DNA of 64,000 nt. Source: Sipunculus nudus (Eukaryota > Annelida > Sipuncula > Golfingiida > Sipunculidae). Below are positions 11,590 to 24,795 of this stretch, piece by piece; position 1 is the first letter of the stretch; each line of letters starts with the position of its first letter. The stretch is from NCBI GenBank assembly GCA_026874595.1, contig CM049306.1:97207642-97271641 (forward strand), in the 5' to 3' direction. Under the pieces are notes generated by a model that was given only the letters and a program-made list of their open reading frames with translations, searched no databases and was not told the DNA's origin. The translations under genes and the position numbers were made by a program.

Positions 11590-14500
11590 CTGTGTATCTT
11601 ATAATGATTATATATGTTACAGTCTATGTGAATAATCAATCAATTTGTAAATTGCCTGATTCACTCAGGCTATTTATAAAATGACTGAAATTTTCTGCCG
11701 ACATGAATAAAGTTTCAGTTACCGACTCAAGAAGTTTTAAATTTACAGCAAACTTTGATATAATACATTTAACAATAGTATCGTCTTAAAATATATTAAA
11801 TATTTTCGGAGTGTCTTATTATATATGTATCATCTTCCTCCATCTGGAATATTAAATCTAAACAAATGTGAATTATTTAACAAATGATTGTTTTACTAAA
11901 AAAGATAGACAGAGACCTAGGGGTCTGTAACATTATACTGGACCTCAGCGTCTAATATGTTTACCATATCAACACGTGTCCGTGGGCGAAGTCTTCTACA
12001 TGATTAGTGCTTCTTACAAAAGACCCTAGAGTATATAATATTTACTCCGTGCCACAGTGTACACGGCTGTGGATGATCAAGAAATAATACACTGAATGTG
12101 AAAATACTTTTTCAATAGTAGTTCAAATTAAATAAGTGGAGGAATTTATAGATGATGATAGTCACATGATAAATATAGGCCTAGTTGCAGTTATTCCTAA
12201 CATATTTGGCGATAGTTATTAAATCATTTGTGCAATCACATCAAACTTTAATTTTCAAATATTTAAACACATTTTTTTACTTACTAAACTTCGCTTGTTC
12301 AGCATTTCCACCACTTGAAAGCTATATTGATAATCCCATCTGATGTATTCAAAATATAGAAGAAAAATCACTTTGGTTCACAGAAAAGAGTTCAAAACAG
12401 TTGGCGCCACCTGCAGCTTGTCTGAATAGTACGGTATGGTCACATTATCAATAGTCCTGTTAAATTTGATACTTATGGATTCAGCTGTTCTTGGGGTATT
12501 TTGGTTTCTTGTAACACAAATTACATCATGCATACAAAAACATCATTTTTTTTTAAATTTTGGAATAGATCAAATATAAAGCTTTCCAAAGATGTCGTTT
12601 CAAAAATAATAGTATTAAATTACTACTTTTTCTACTTCTTCAAATGTCCCTTCTTCGAGAATTTATCTACTATGATAAATTAGTTTAGACTTATCTAAAA
12701 AGAAGGAAAACCATTTGAGTCGCAGAAAGTAGGTCAGCACTGGTAAACCTCATGGTTCCGTCATATAAAGCTCAAACTCATATAGACGTTGTATGATCAA
12801 TATTAATATGAAATTTGAAGCTGATAGCGGCAGCTGTTCGTGAAATATAAAGCAACAGATATAACACCATGACTGAAAAAAACCCAAGAAAATCCTCAAA
12901 TTTTTGCGATCGCATTAACTGAAGTTTCAATTGTTTATTTAATCGATACTCATATATTTGCATATCTACCTAGAAATTGTCTACTATATATGGTATTCAA
13001 GACTTACTCTTTTCTGACATATATTTTCGAAAATGAAAAATATTACGGTATTATAATAAATCCACTCAATTCATACTTATTTTATTCCTTCTCTCTAATG
13101 AATTGTTACTAATGATATGAAAGACAAAATATAAATAAATTATAAGTTTTCTTGGGAAATATTAAAATATGTATCATTTCGGCTATTAGAAAGTAGGGTA
13201 ATATAAATGGCGCCACTTTACAGCTCTAAATGCGGTTCAGCAATGTGCATGACGAAGGAACAGTATATCCGGTTATCAAAACCTTTAAAATGTCACAGTC
13301 TGAAGTGTTCTGATTCCTCACTTGTGGTTAACTACTGTTATGGTTACGCGGTTAATTATCCCTTTACTGTTTACATTTATTTTAGATTTCTGACAAATTC
13401 TGACACTATTTATATTTACACAAACAGCCATATCTTTTCAAGCTTTTTTGTAAATTTATCAAATTTTCAACAGTTCCCACTAAGAGGGTTTGCTGAAGAT
13501 TATTGAAAATCATTGAAACTTAAAAATAATGTGCAATATTTTTGTCCTGAAAGAATCTATACATATCATGGCATTCTAGTTGCCCATTTAGAGTGCTCTT
13601 TAGTGGCTTGTAAACAGTAAAGGGTTATATAACAACACAAAATTATGCAAATGTATGTGACAATTTGTGTTATGAAATAAATACTTCTAAACAATCAAGC
13701 TGTTTATACTGTCTAATTATTTTGTTCTACCTGTATGCATCACAAATATTACGATCGCAGATGGATATCCACAAATAATCAATAAAGGGAAAGTAACTTT
13801 TAAAACTGGGATAGTTTACGATAATATTATGGGAATAAAACAGAATTATTGTCTTTCTTATTCCTTGTTTCAATATGAATAGTCAGATGTGCTTTAAATT
13901 TCCGTGCTCTTGCCACATGCGCGGTAGTTGATTACACGCTCGTTGTATCATGATTTCACATAACACCAGTATTCACTGTGGTTCGGATCAAATGGGTAAA
14001 CTAAAAATAACTCGAGCCCGCACAAGTGCGACATCTACCGGCTTAGTTCGATGGAAGGTGATAGATGGCGCCATATGCTGACTGAAGACGGTGCAGATCG
14101 CATTTCATTGCTGTCGTACTTTCTCGGTCTTATTGGGAATACGATTTCTATTTTCGATGTGCCACTCACAGATTTTCGTTATTTTTTTTGGTCAAAATTA
14201 ATAAGAATTACTTTTTCATCCTTAATTTAGTGTATTGTTACATAAACTTATTTGCCGCTAATGTATTTCTTTCTTCTTTTTTTTCTATAATTATTTATAT
14301 CTATTTTCCACATTATTTGGTATCATAACTTGCTTTCTTTATCAGTTTTTATTGATCTAAACTATTATATTTCCACGACTGATAATTAATTACATTATTT
14401 ACATATTTGATATATTAAAAAACTATGAAAAGTAATTATATTTATTTTTATAGTTACGCACATTTTCTTCTTATAAGAATGCATGATGATGTACGTATGC

Positions 14501-14600
14501 AATTGTGAGCACAATCATTAATTTTAGAAAAATTCGTTTCAGACATCTTGGTATCAAACATTTTAAACACATTTATTCCTATTTTCCTAATATACCGATG
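11590..14600. other. AT-rich intergenic DNA, no gene seen
   Basis: No recognisable coding exon. Short ATGGCGCC/TTGGCGCCACC words occur at about 12401, 13207 and 14063. A 99-codon frame at 13207-13506 starts inside one of these words and matches nothing I recognise, so I treat it as noncoding. Confidence 0.5.
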
Positions 14601-14640
14601 GTTTGAATAATATGAATATAAAGAAAATGATCAGTGGTAG

Positions 14641-14671
14641 TGTATTGACAAGTATCCTGCTTGTCAATACA
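14641..14671. repeat. Perfect 12 bp stem hairpin
   Basis: TGTATTGACAAG (14641-14652), a 7-base loop, then CTTGTCAATACA (14660-14671). Function unknown; it could be the relic of a small palindromic insertion. Confidence 0.8.
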
Positions 14672-15104
14672 TGAATTGTACTATGTATGAATTTGTTCGG
14701 CGAACTACCGCTATTTTTTATTTGTATGTATAGGGCCTGGCATATATCGGATACGGACGTGCAGGCGACTGGAAATTTTAGCTCATGGTTTCTTTAGCAC
14801 CATATTTTAGTACTTTCTATCTGTACATGTCCATATTCTGTGTGCCTGGTTAAAACTATGTGCATTTAAATTATGTTACTGTGTACGATATTCTTCATTG
14901 AAAAAGAAAAGAAAGAGCTGACAAGTGCATTGCAATATTTTTTTAATATGATGTATGACATTAAATAGAAATGAACCCTCCGTGAAGTCATTAAACAGAG
15001 AACCCCAAAATGATACAATCTGACCACAGCAACCTCGTATCGCAGTGCCCTCTAGTGGCTATAATCTAAGTTAAATAAAAACCAATTTATTTTATCAAAA
15101 TACT

Positions 15105-15150
15105 AGCTGATAGACCCGGTATACCGGAGCTGATAGACCCGGTATACCGG
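15105..15150. repeat. Exact 23 bp tandem duplication containing CCCGGTATACCGG
   Basis: Two adjacent identical 23-mers start at 15105 and 15128, each beginning AGCTGATAGACCC and ending GGTATACCGG. The inner part is palindromic. It looks like a duplicated end of a repeat element. Confidence 0.9.
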
Positions 15151-17500
15151 GCTTAATTTTATTACCGGTGGTGGTGAGATTTATTAACTGAAATATGAAA
15201 TGTTGGCTCATTTTTTTTTTTTATTTCAAAAAGATTACAGAAAATTTGGGTTTTCGGTGGGAAACTGTCTCCATAAGATATGTATAAACATTTTGGCACG
15301 ACTGCAGAATGACTCTCGCACCTCTCTGAGGCACAACACTTCTGTGAACAGAAAACGTTTCTATGTCCAGCTGCTTGTATCTTAATTTTGCCACAAACTT
15401 TTAATTTACATGAATCCTAAACATCATACAGTCCGTCCGTATAAACTCATAACCTGGTGGAAACAGTGCGTGAGTGATCCTGCAGTCGCTCCAATATTTT
15501 TTAACATTTATTTTGTGGGGCTGTCCTCGTGGCAATAAATTAATACCCCGTATGTTTACCTTGAAGACCTGGTCAGTGATGGTGTTTACATTGCGAACCG
15601 GAATGAGACGTGGGGGCATTCAGGTTTTCCATAATATTTGACTGGATTCTATCTTTGGACGTATAAAGATTAGGTTGATGTGAGGAACACATGAAAGATT
15701 TATTAAATGTACGTTGCAAGGAAACTGTTCCTGAAGAAAGAAACAGAAATATGCATACCTCGCAAGTAGAAGAAGCGGACCTAACGGGACTCCATGCAGA
15801 GGGTCCGTATTTATTTTTAACCGCCGCAACCTTTTTTTCATCATATCAGATGATAATTTTGAGGCCTGAAACCCCAGTCACCACTCCACCCCACCCCATG
15901 CTTGTTCGTGTAATTGGGACCTTGAATTAGGTTGTGTCATTATTCCTCCTGGGTTTAACTCTCCATTTCATAAAGCGAGAAACATGTGTTTTTCACTTTT
16001 ACTGAACACGCACGTGGGTGAGAGCCTCGTTCCAATGAAAGGCCCGACATGCTAAAATCCTTCACTGAAAGCATGGTTATTCATAAGAACAATAGTAGTG
16101 TTTGAGGTTGAAAGACCACGATGCATGCGTTCCGGTCATTGCCGAAAGCAGTTCGGCTGTGCTCGGTCTTACCTCTGTTCAAGTCAGTTAAAACGGAAAA
16201 AACACTCAAAATTATATATACATTAAAAATTATTTATTTTCATATCGCCTATGTCACCGCGGGCATAATAACCTTTAAAATGATGAAAGGCACACTATTG
16301 TATACACAACGCGGTTTTAGAAAACATTGCGAACAGACGTGAACCGAATTCATTTTATAAGTATTAGATATCAAAATATAACAATATGAAGCTTATGTGG
16401 TTTTTTTTCGAGCGCGAAAAAGGTTGTACATTATTATATTCATCCTATCAGAATTAAAATACATTCAGGTCTAATTAAATTTTCCAGGCGATATGGAAAC
16501 TGATTTAAAAAGTTCTTGCATGCCATTTAAGACAAAGTAACAACTTTAAACTTGTAAACCTGTAAACGCTCGTTTTAAAATGATAGAAGATCAAGGTTAT
16601 TTTGTACGATTTTAAAACAGCTGAAAATGTCAGGCTTAGGCTCTAATCCTACATTATTTTAGCCAGTATGGAAAAAAATTATCATGTTCTGGAAATTTAA
16701 ACCTTACACATTTTACTTATGACGTTATTATCCAAGAGACAATATGGCACCCTGACAATACTTGCTGAGGTGAAGAGCCCATATTTTAACACTTTATGAC
16801 CATGTCCTTAGTAATTTAAATAAGTTAGTACCGTACACTTGATACATGACCGCGAGTAATAAAACCTTATTACATACAGATGAGCTGATACGCCCATCAT
16901 TGACATGACGCTGAGGTATTTTTTTTCTCTCCATAAATGAGCTGACATTTATCTCTACATTTTTATACATTTCCCTGGATATACCTTAATTGAAAATTCA
17001 ACAAAAATTGCTTTATATGTACTTGAGCATAATAGACTATGGCTTAATGATTAGAAAAATATTGAACACATATATGAATATGTATTTTTCTTCCATGCGG
17101 AATGTGAATAAAAGGTAAAAAAAAGATATCATAACATTGTCATAAGCAGTTGTTTGAAATTTAACAAAATTAAATTTTGAATTTTTTTTGGGGGTTTGTT
17201 TTCTGCATGCGATGTTGATGTCGGGGGAGGTCTTTTTTTAACTTTGCACATTATTTAGGAATAAAAGTTCAGAAAGGTATAGTATAAGCATAAATTCTAA
17301 TATATGAACAATCAATATCTGATAAAAATAAAGTAATCGTTACCATTCATAAAATACATAAAAAATTCGTCTGTATTGCCCCTGAGCGTTTTTGTAAGAA
17401 TTCGTACCTTTTTGGTTCTCAAACTATATTAAATTGTGAAAGTTCAGGTGTCCTTCTCTATTTTATATTTTAGCTTTTTTTAGTTTTAATTTTCTTGAGG
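15151..17500. other. Intergenic, no gene seen
   Basis: Several 60-80 codon frames on both strands lack family resemblance and overlap each other. The block at 16121-16380 belongs to a dispersed repeat listed separately. Confidence 0.45.
16121..16380 (+). repeat. Dispersed repeat, copy 1
   Basis: Diverged direct copy of 24545-24795. Shared words in order include GTTCGGCTGT, ACATTAAAAATTATT, TCATATCG, GTCAC, AATAACCTT and AAAATGA, then a CAGCGCGG/CAACGCGG block and TATTAGATA. It carries no gene. Confidence 0.65.
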
Positions 17501-17510
17501 TTAAAATCAC

Positions 17511-17530
17511 ACGCACACACACACACACAT

Positions 17531-17563
<33 letters not shown>

Positions 17564-17566
17564 CAT
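17511..17566. repeat. (CA)n-(TA)n compound microsatellite
   Basis: An interrupted CA run passing directly into a TA run. The reverse strand gives the spurious Cys-Val frame seen here. Confidence 0.95.
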
Positions 17567-18159
17567 ACTTTCATAGACTGACATAAGACATTGGGATCCT
17601 GTGTATTAAATTGGTTACTACGTATATGCATGCATGGGCACATCGCGATAGCAACGTTTGACATGAAATTTCCAAACACCGCTCTTCAGTTTCTTAAATA
17701 TAAATTCCGGCTATCCACTAGAAGATATTTATCACCCCCATGAATACACTTCTTTATCCCATTACAAATTAAGTTCGGAAGATTCACTTCATAATGCAAA
17801 GCCCCTTTATTAACATGTACTATTCTGTATTTACTGCATGAGTAATTCATGTCTGGTCGTTAGAACTGGACATTTTTATAGTTACTTTAGGTCTTTGTGG
17901 GACCTGTCCCGAGCATTCACACCATCCTTGCCTTGAGCCCGAACAAAACGATGCCTGTTGGAAAAGTGAAAAAATACAAAAGATGAAAGCATCGGCAAAC
18001 AACATGAATGCTCTGAGAATAATTACAAAATTACAAAGACGTTTCTCCATATGTATATTACATCAGTAAAGGTGACACTGAGTTGAAACTTACATTCCGT
18101 TACTGCTCGTATGATTGATCAACTTCAGTGTTACACGGTAGACAAGCGCGACCAGTTTT

Positions 18160-19260
18160 ATCGGTTTGTTGCTTGCCGAAAATCTTCGATTTTTGCTAGC
18201 ATGTTGGTCAGTTGCGTATGTCTGTTTGTCACGATGTTTGTATGTTTGTCCCCACTCTACTGGCCATAATTTTGTAGCAATCGATCTGAAACTTACAAAG
18301 TTAATTGAAATCCGAAAGTCCTGGAAGCTTAAAATACGTCAAAACTGTATTTTTGTAATAACTTCGTTCATAGCTGTCATATCTTCACAAACTATAGCTC
18401 ATTTTGTTCCTCTAGGCTTTCTCCATGCGATGGTCAAATGTCATCTATCTATGTGTCAGTGTGTCAGTATGTCTGTCTGTTTTCTTGTCCTCAATTTCGC
18501 CTGCTTCCTGGTTCTAGTGCCTTACAAATACCTTTCTTCAGGGCACAGTTTTGCAGGACGCCCTTTGAAACAGGTATGTCTTACGTCTTTAATACACTAA
18601 TAACTCAAAACTGTTTTTTTTAATTAAAAAAAAGCGGCTAGGGGGCACTGCCCTGAAAGGTCACGTTCATGAAAAAACTATTTCACATCTTCATCAAAAT
18701 TTGTCGTAGCCGCATGAACTGTAACTCATTTTACTCACCATTACATGGCCTTTCTTCTGATATGTAACTGTCAAAATCTACTGTTACCATGGTTATGCAT
18801 TTTGGGGAAAATTCATTATATACAAAATAATATGGGGTCTCATTTATCTTACGTTGTCACTTTTAAAACTAAAGAGATCTTTAGGCACCATTGGATCAGT
18901 TTTACTGGACTTTATACCAAATCTCGGGAAATCTCGTACCGTTTCTCGTCAAACGGGATATCACAATTAAGATTTCACTTTTTTCGCTCTACAGGCCACA
19001 AAATCTCAAGCAATCGCTCTGAAAATTATACAGTTGATAGAAAACGAAACTTCTGCAAGTCTTTTGTTATTAGTGGAGATAGGTCAAAGGTCAAGGGCAA
19101 GGTCACCCAAAAAAATATTATTTTGCTCATAATGTCGACGAAAAATTGTCCTATCTACACAAATTGTAGCTCATTTTATTATTCTCTGCATTCCCTATTC
19201 TCTTTAATTGGTTGTCCTATTTCAATGTTTGGCAAGCGCTCGACCTGTGGTCGTCTTTAG
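18160..19260 (+). repeat. Degenerate repeat block with two related units, noncoding
   Basis: Two long plus-strand frames (18166-18600 and 18745-19260) lie in diverged copies of one module. CTCTACTGGCCATAATTTTG...GCAATCGATCTGAAA near 18254 corresponds to CTCTACAGGCCACAAAATC...GCAATCGCTCTGAAA near 18990, each followed by a gttGA(T/A)-gAAA block. Neither product has a recognisable domain. A perfect DR1 nuclear-receptor-type pair (AGGTCA-A-AGGTCA) lies at 19081-19093. I regard the frames as fortuitous. Confidence 0.55.
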
Positions 19261-19561
19261 TTTGAATGTTTCTTTATTTCCAATGTATGTCATGCAGATG
19301 AGTAATATATTGCCCATTTTCCATATTCCGAAATCGCATGAATTGAGTTTTTCCATGCATGCAGAATCTTGTAACCCCTTCGTGCATGGGATATATTTTC
19401 GTTGGCTTTCACGCCTATAAATTTCAATAGATTAGAGAATATGGTTAAGCCTTGGTCCCAACTCGACGCAGGAATTTCCGGGATGGTACGTCTCCTGCGA
19501 ATTATACAAGGGTGCCATGGGGGACGTAGGGGTAGAGGAAAAGTCTTGGACACACTCGGTT

Positions 19562-20003
19562 TAGGGGTACTGAATAAATATACGGCCTGTTTGCGTCCAT
19601 ATTTCTCCCAAAGAATCTCACGTGCCACGCAAGTCCGTCTTGCAAAATTTAGATGTCGCAGACAGACCGTAAGCACGTAAGGAGGAAGTTGGACAAACCG
19701 TATATATACTCAGCAGGCAAGTGGCACTTGCTCCGTCATTGCGAGCGACGTACGTCTTAGACCTCGGATTTTCTTCCCATGGTACCTTTAAAAAAGTGCT
19801 CGTCTTACTTGCATACTTCTTGCGGGGAAGCAAGTTTCACTCGCTGAGAATTCATAGAATATGTTTGACATGTCCAACATCCTCCGAACGTGCTTACGGG
19901 CTGTCTACGACCTCGCAATTTAAAAAGACGAACTTGCTTGGCACGTTAGATTCTGGACAAAATTTGGACGCAAACATTACGTGATAAATTTCAGTAAATG
20001 AAC
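19562..20003. mobile_element. Hairpin MITE with arms of about 190 bp
   Basis: The left arm, read in reverse complement from about 19696, gives GTCCAAC(T)TCCTCC..ACGTGCTTACGG, a CTGTCTGCGAC block, then GACGGACTTGC and GGCACGT. The right arm from 19873 gives the same series (GTCCAACATCCTCC, ACGTGCTTACGG, CTGTCTACGAC, GACGAACTTGC, GGCACGT). Symmetry extends outward through GGACGCAAACA (19592-19600 and 19966-19976) and inward through CACTTGCT/AAGCAAGT blocks. The centre is near 19784. Mirror-image open frames on the two strands, sharing an AYGLS-T peptide, come from this symmetry and are not genes. Confidence 0.85.
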
Positions 20004-21000
20004 AAGATGAATTTTTTTCTTTCACTTGTTAAAAAAATCTAGTCATTTTATAACAGTTAATTAGCCTACACATACCATGGGGGAGTTCGAGTATCAGCCA
20101 AAGAGCGTGAGATTTTTCACGGTCGACCCCACTGTACTAGCCATGCTCGAAGACAAAATTTACTGGACCTAGAATTCAATATCGAGGTTCGGGAGGCAGG
20201 CTGCCGCTATACCCAAACCCAAGCTGAGCGTTCTGCAAGTTAATGGATCGGCCGTGTCTCACTCACCAACGAATGCGGGTCGGGGGCCGGGGGGGGGGGT
20301 GTTCCTTGGCATTATGGCCCAGCAGATTTAATAATGAAAAGACATTAAAGTTGCTTTCTTTGGATGCTTTCTTAACGGTACAATTCAGAAAGCTGTTCAA
20401 TAATAAACATAAATTACGAATAAGAAAGTAATAAACTGTGGATAACCTTATAATCTTATTGCTAGTGAATAAAACGTAAATCTGAAAAGGAAAATTAATC
20501 ACGAACAAATCTGAAAAAAAAAGATAAAATGACAGATGTTTCAACTACACGGAGGGGGGGGGGGCACCGCTTCTGGATCTGCCACTAATCAGCAACCAGG
20601 CCCTAGCTGAACACCCAAGCCACCAGCACGCAGACAGCTCTATATAGTCTGAAACCTTTACAACGAATGATGACAGAGCTAGCGATTTTTGTTTTCTTCT
20701 TTAACGAGACTGGATTAAAAAAAAGCCTTATTCTAACTTCTGAGACTAACAGCCTTGACGAAGATCCGGCGATATATAAAGGTATAATTTCCTTTGCGCG
20801 CGGAAGCATGGTCATTGAAAAAAAACTCCTGGTTAATTCCTTTCGCGCGAAAACATAGCAATCCTATTTGCACTGAAAAATCGTATATATACCGCGCAAT
20901 GTTCATTTCATCGCTCTATAAAGAAAATGCGATTATGGAAAAAGGACACATTCGACACAATCTTAAATGTCTAGCCTGCCACACACATTGGAATGTATAT
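20004..21000. other. Intergenic, no gene seen
   Basis: Contains G10 and G12 runs near 20290 and 20556 and several short overlapping frames on both strands without family resemblance. Nothing else stands out. Confidence 0.45.
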
Positions 21001-21001
21001 G

Positions 21002-21004
<3 letters not shown>

Positions 21005-21046
<42 letters not shown>
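21005..21046. repeat. (TA)n microsatellite
   Basis: About 21 TA units. It makes the repetitive Tyr-Ile frames on both strands. Confidence 0.97.
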
Positions 21047-21049
<3 letters not shown>

Positions 21050-21677
21050 TGACATTCAGAGACCTCAAAATTTGCCCCTCTGCTTGTGAAAGATAAGTCA
21101 CCGTGACCTCATGTTTGGTTTCTGCATGAGGAGTAGTAATATCTATATATGTTTCTAGCTCAAACTGTTACAATCTGCGCCGTGTTAACGGACGGCTGGA
21201 AGAATAAGGACCCGAAAAAAGAATCGTTAGTAAATTGATTAATGTTGCTGTAATATATACTATATATAAAACACATATATAGCTTATCTTCATGGTCTAA
21301 TGAATTGAGTAATATTACGGGAAATAAGAAACTGGTGAAATGAGAGAGGTATATAGATAGGTCTTTTTTGCGGTGTAATATCCGTAACACTGCATTGTAA
21401 ATACAAACAGAAACTTATGCACTTTCTTCCTATAGGATATTTTATCTGATACAATTGTTTCCAGAATTGTTGAAAATTCCAGCTAATTCTTTATGCAAAA
21501 GGTTTAGCTGGATGAATTAGGGGATAAACCATTATTGCATGCTGACATATGATATGAGTGCCATAGGATCCTGAGTCAGGTGTTTTTCATATTTACTGAC
21601 CATGCAAGTCGGTCAGTGTCTACCATGGAAAAAATGACAGCCCAGATGATGATAACCGTCACTGACAGCAGGGGTAA

Positions 21678-21680
<3 letters not shown>

Positions 21681-21714
<34 letters not shown>
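21681..21714. repeat. (TA)n microsatellite
   Basis: About 17 TA units. Confidence 0.95.
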
Positions 21715-21721
<7 letters not shown>

Positions 21722-22121
21722 CTAGTATATATGCAGTATATATGCAATATAGACCTTCATCCTGGAGGTTATTTATGTGACACCCCTATATATATGTTGT
21801 GAACAACCAGTTAAAGCAGGGATCGTAATACATTGAAATGTTCACCTCTCCAACGGAAAGGCAATAAAACAATCTTACCCTTTCCGCAAAAAAAATCCTT
21901 TCCGCTAAAGCTGCATCCTACTATGATATAAAACTTTCAGTCACACTTCGCTCAGCTGTGTAGACCTGGATCTGCATGCAAAAAGAACCAAATGTTCTTA
22001 ATGTTCTTAAAATATCAGAAACACGATTGTGCAGTGAAAAAAAAGGAAAATACAGGAGATGAAGGCCTAAATTCCGGAAGTATTTGAAACTATAGACCAT
22101 TTTCATAGGAAAATATAGGAA

Positions 22122-24321
22122 ATATATATATGTCGAGGCACAGATTAGAATCTGGCCCAATTTAAAACTGGGCCAGCCTATATCAAAATTTTGATTTGGA
22201 CCGGTCCAGATCAAAATTCAAATCTTGGCCAGACCAGTTTTAAACTGGGCCAGCCCAGATTAAAATTTTGATCTGGGCCGGTCCAGATTAAAATCCTGTG
22301 GTGAAGACTTCAGGATTTAAATCTGGTCTGGACTGATTTTAAACTGGGCCAGCCTAGATTAAAAATTTGATCTGGGCCAGTCAGGTTAACAAGCCTGTGT
22401 TGGACTGATTTTAATCTGGACCAGCCCAGATCAGAATCCTAATCTACTCCTAGACTGGCTTCAATTACACTATATTTACCTAGCTGGCCTTTAATCAATT
22501 CAAAGAATGTGTATAACATTGTAGGTCAATAATAATTAATATTTTATGAATTTATTTCATATTATATCATATTATATGAAAATATCATTGACTGGACTCC
22601 TGTCATATTTATTTTGTAATTTTACCTCTTATGTGAAATGTCTAAAATGTATTTATAAAAATTGTTATAAATCGTGTTAAACATTGGTATATTATACTGC
22701 TACAAATATAGCTTGCAGAACATGTGCATTAATTAAACTAACTAAAACAAAATTTTATCAATAATTATTAATATATATGTTATACACAATGTTAAGCTTG
22801 TGATCCAAGACCTATAAATTCAAAATTTTATTTGTTATTTAAAATTATTTATAATTTATCATAAGTTTGGGTTTTTGGTCTGTGATTTCCCTCCCCCCCC
22901 CCCCCCCCTCAGTCACCCATTTAAAAATTTGCACATATATATATTGTAACATTGGACCTAGAACTTATAACATATTACATATTAAGGAAGAAGGTCCTGA
23001 AACATCTATTAAGATACCTGAACTTAAGTCATTGAAATTATGTGATTGAAAATTAGCAAAAAGAAAAATATTGATCTAGTGTACATAAATTAGGTTGATA
23101 TTTGCTAATTTGTGTGAATTATTAACAAGATCATAATGTATTTAGATAGCACAAAGGGAAAAATATTCACCAACTCAACATTTTAACTATTGAAGGTAGA
23201 GAATATTTGTATTGAAGCATTTAACTATCTTCAATTTAGATTAGTTATCAGTTAATAGATTAGATTTTTTTTAGTTATTAACTCCAAAGTGAAACCTCCA
23301 CCATGTTTTTCCCCTCTGAAATAAAATTCTAAATCCAATTTTCACTCATGTGCATCTCTATTTTTGAGACTTCCAAATGATAGCAATCATATCATTTTCT
23401 CAACTGTGGATTTTCTGCTATTGAAAATAACAGTAATGGTATCAGAAACCTCTCCCTAGCCCCATGTTAGGTTACAATGTCATGCTGCTCACCCAAATGA
23501 GCATCAAGACTGATAAATTACTTTTGTTCACTTATAAATGAGTAAAGCTGGTATTTAATTATGCATGTATACATTTAATATTACACGTGAAATTTTGATC
23601 TTCAGAACAGAAAATTATCTCAATTAAGTTGAAAATTTTGATATTACGTCAAGTAGATGTCTCAGAACTGACACATTTTCTTAACTGTAATTAATTATGG
23701 TTGTTGGTTTTGGCGAAGTTCAAATGTGAACTTGCATGCTTAAAGAATAGATGAAACCAAAGAGGCACATTACATTGTTCATTAGCTTTTTCCTCACTAA
23801 AATATTTTAAATGATCTTGTTCATTATGTTTTTTGTGCCCTTCAAAATGGTGTATCTGGAATAAATGTTTGCTGTATTATCTGATTTAAGATGATAAAAA
23901 TCAAGCTAGCCTAAGATTAGAGTAGGATTCTAATCTGGTTAGGTCCAGTTTAAAATCAGTCCACCATGCACAGGATTGTAATCTTGACTAGCCCAGATTA
24001 AAATTTGAGCTGGGCCGGCCCATGCAGTTTAAAATCAGTCCACCACAGGATTGTAAACTTAACCAGCCCAGATCTAAATTCTAATCTGGGCCAGCCCAGT
24101 TTAAAATCCGTCCAGACCAGATTTAAATCGTGAAGTCTTCACCACAGGATTTTAATCTGGACCGGCCCAGATCAAAATTTTAAACTGGGCTGGCCCAGTT
24201 TAAAACTGGTCTGGTCCAGATTAGAATTTTGATCTGGGCCGGTCGAAATCAAAATTTTGATCTGGGCTGGCCCAGTTTTAAATTGGGCCAGATTCTAATC
24301 TGGGCCTCGACATATATATAT
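22122..24321. mobile_element. 2.2 kb foldback element with TIRs made of nested palindromes
   Basis: Left end ATATATATGTCGAGGC (from about 22124) and right end GCCTCGACATATATAT (to about 24319) are inverted. Both continue with AGATTAGAATCTGGCCCA and AATTTAAAACTGGGCCAG or their close variants. The left arm runs to about 22465 and the right arm from about 23905. Within each arm, blocks such as GGGCCAGCCCAGAT, AAAATTTTGATCTGGGCC and GGTCCAGATTAAAAT repeat in both orientations, so each TIR folds on itself as well as on its partner. The central 1.4 kb is AT-rich with no transposase frame. This is a foldback-type non-autonomous element; the family is not identified. Confidence 0.88.
22893..22908. 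repeat. Poly-C tract (C16)
   Basis: Homopolymer inside the foldback element's AT-rich core; a possible source of assembly length error. Confidence 0.9.
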
Positions 24322-24544
24322 AGGGAGTCGGTGGAAGACCACCTGTAAAATATTTCGTGCATGTTTGTGTCATTTTTGTTACTACCTATCGGCTACATAC
24401 ATACTAATGAGGGAACAAATGTCTAGTTGTTCACCATTCCAACGGATGGGTATACAAAATGAAAGATGCCTTTCCGTGCACGTGTTTGCCTGTTTGAGAC
24501 AGGCGGAAAGGCTTTATTATATACGACCCCTGAGTTAAAGCGAC

Positions 24545-24795
24545 GACACAAGTATTACATTCCGGTTCGGCTGTTTCGGTGCATGGTAACCTTAACGCAA
24601 TTTAAAAAACACGCAAAAATAAGTCAAACTGATGTGTACATTAAAAATTATTAATCTCATATCGGCGAGGTCACTGCCGAAACAATAACCTTAAAAATGA
24701 GGTATAACACAGTGTCTTACGCAGCGCGGACTAAGAGAACATTAATTGGGGACAAAAGTGGACCAACTTCCTTTTACAATTATTAGATAATTACT
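24545..24795 (+). repeat. Dispersed repeat, copy 2
   Basis: Direct diverged copy of 16121-16380. Shared words include ATTCCGGTTCGGCTGT, ACATTAAAAATTATT, CTCATATCGGC and AATAACCTTAAAAATGA. Noncoding. Confidence 0.65.

Noticed and set aside
11490-11684. Tyr-Ile repeat proteins at TA runs (also near 20794, 20916, 21580, 25330)
   Set aside because: Simple translation of (TA)n microsatellites.
18166-19260. 144- and 171-codon plus-strand frames
   Set aside because: They fall in diverged copies of one noncoding module, with no domain and no codon-level conservation between the two units.
19290-19984. Overlapping frames of 70-128 codons on both strands
   Set aside because: They lie in or next to a hairpin MITE; the shared peptide on opposite strands is explained by inverted-repeat symmetry.
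21838-24460. GTTCACC..CCAACGGA words on both sides of the foldback element as a possible long target duplication
   Set aside because: They lie 120-290 bp outside the element ends and match only partly, so they do not mark the insertion; at most they are an old local duplication.
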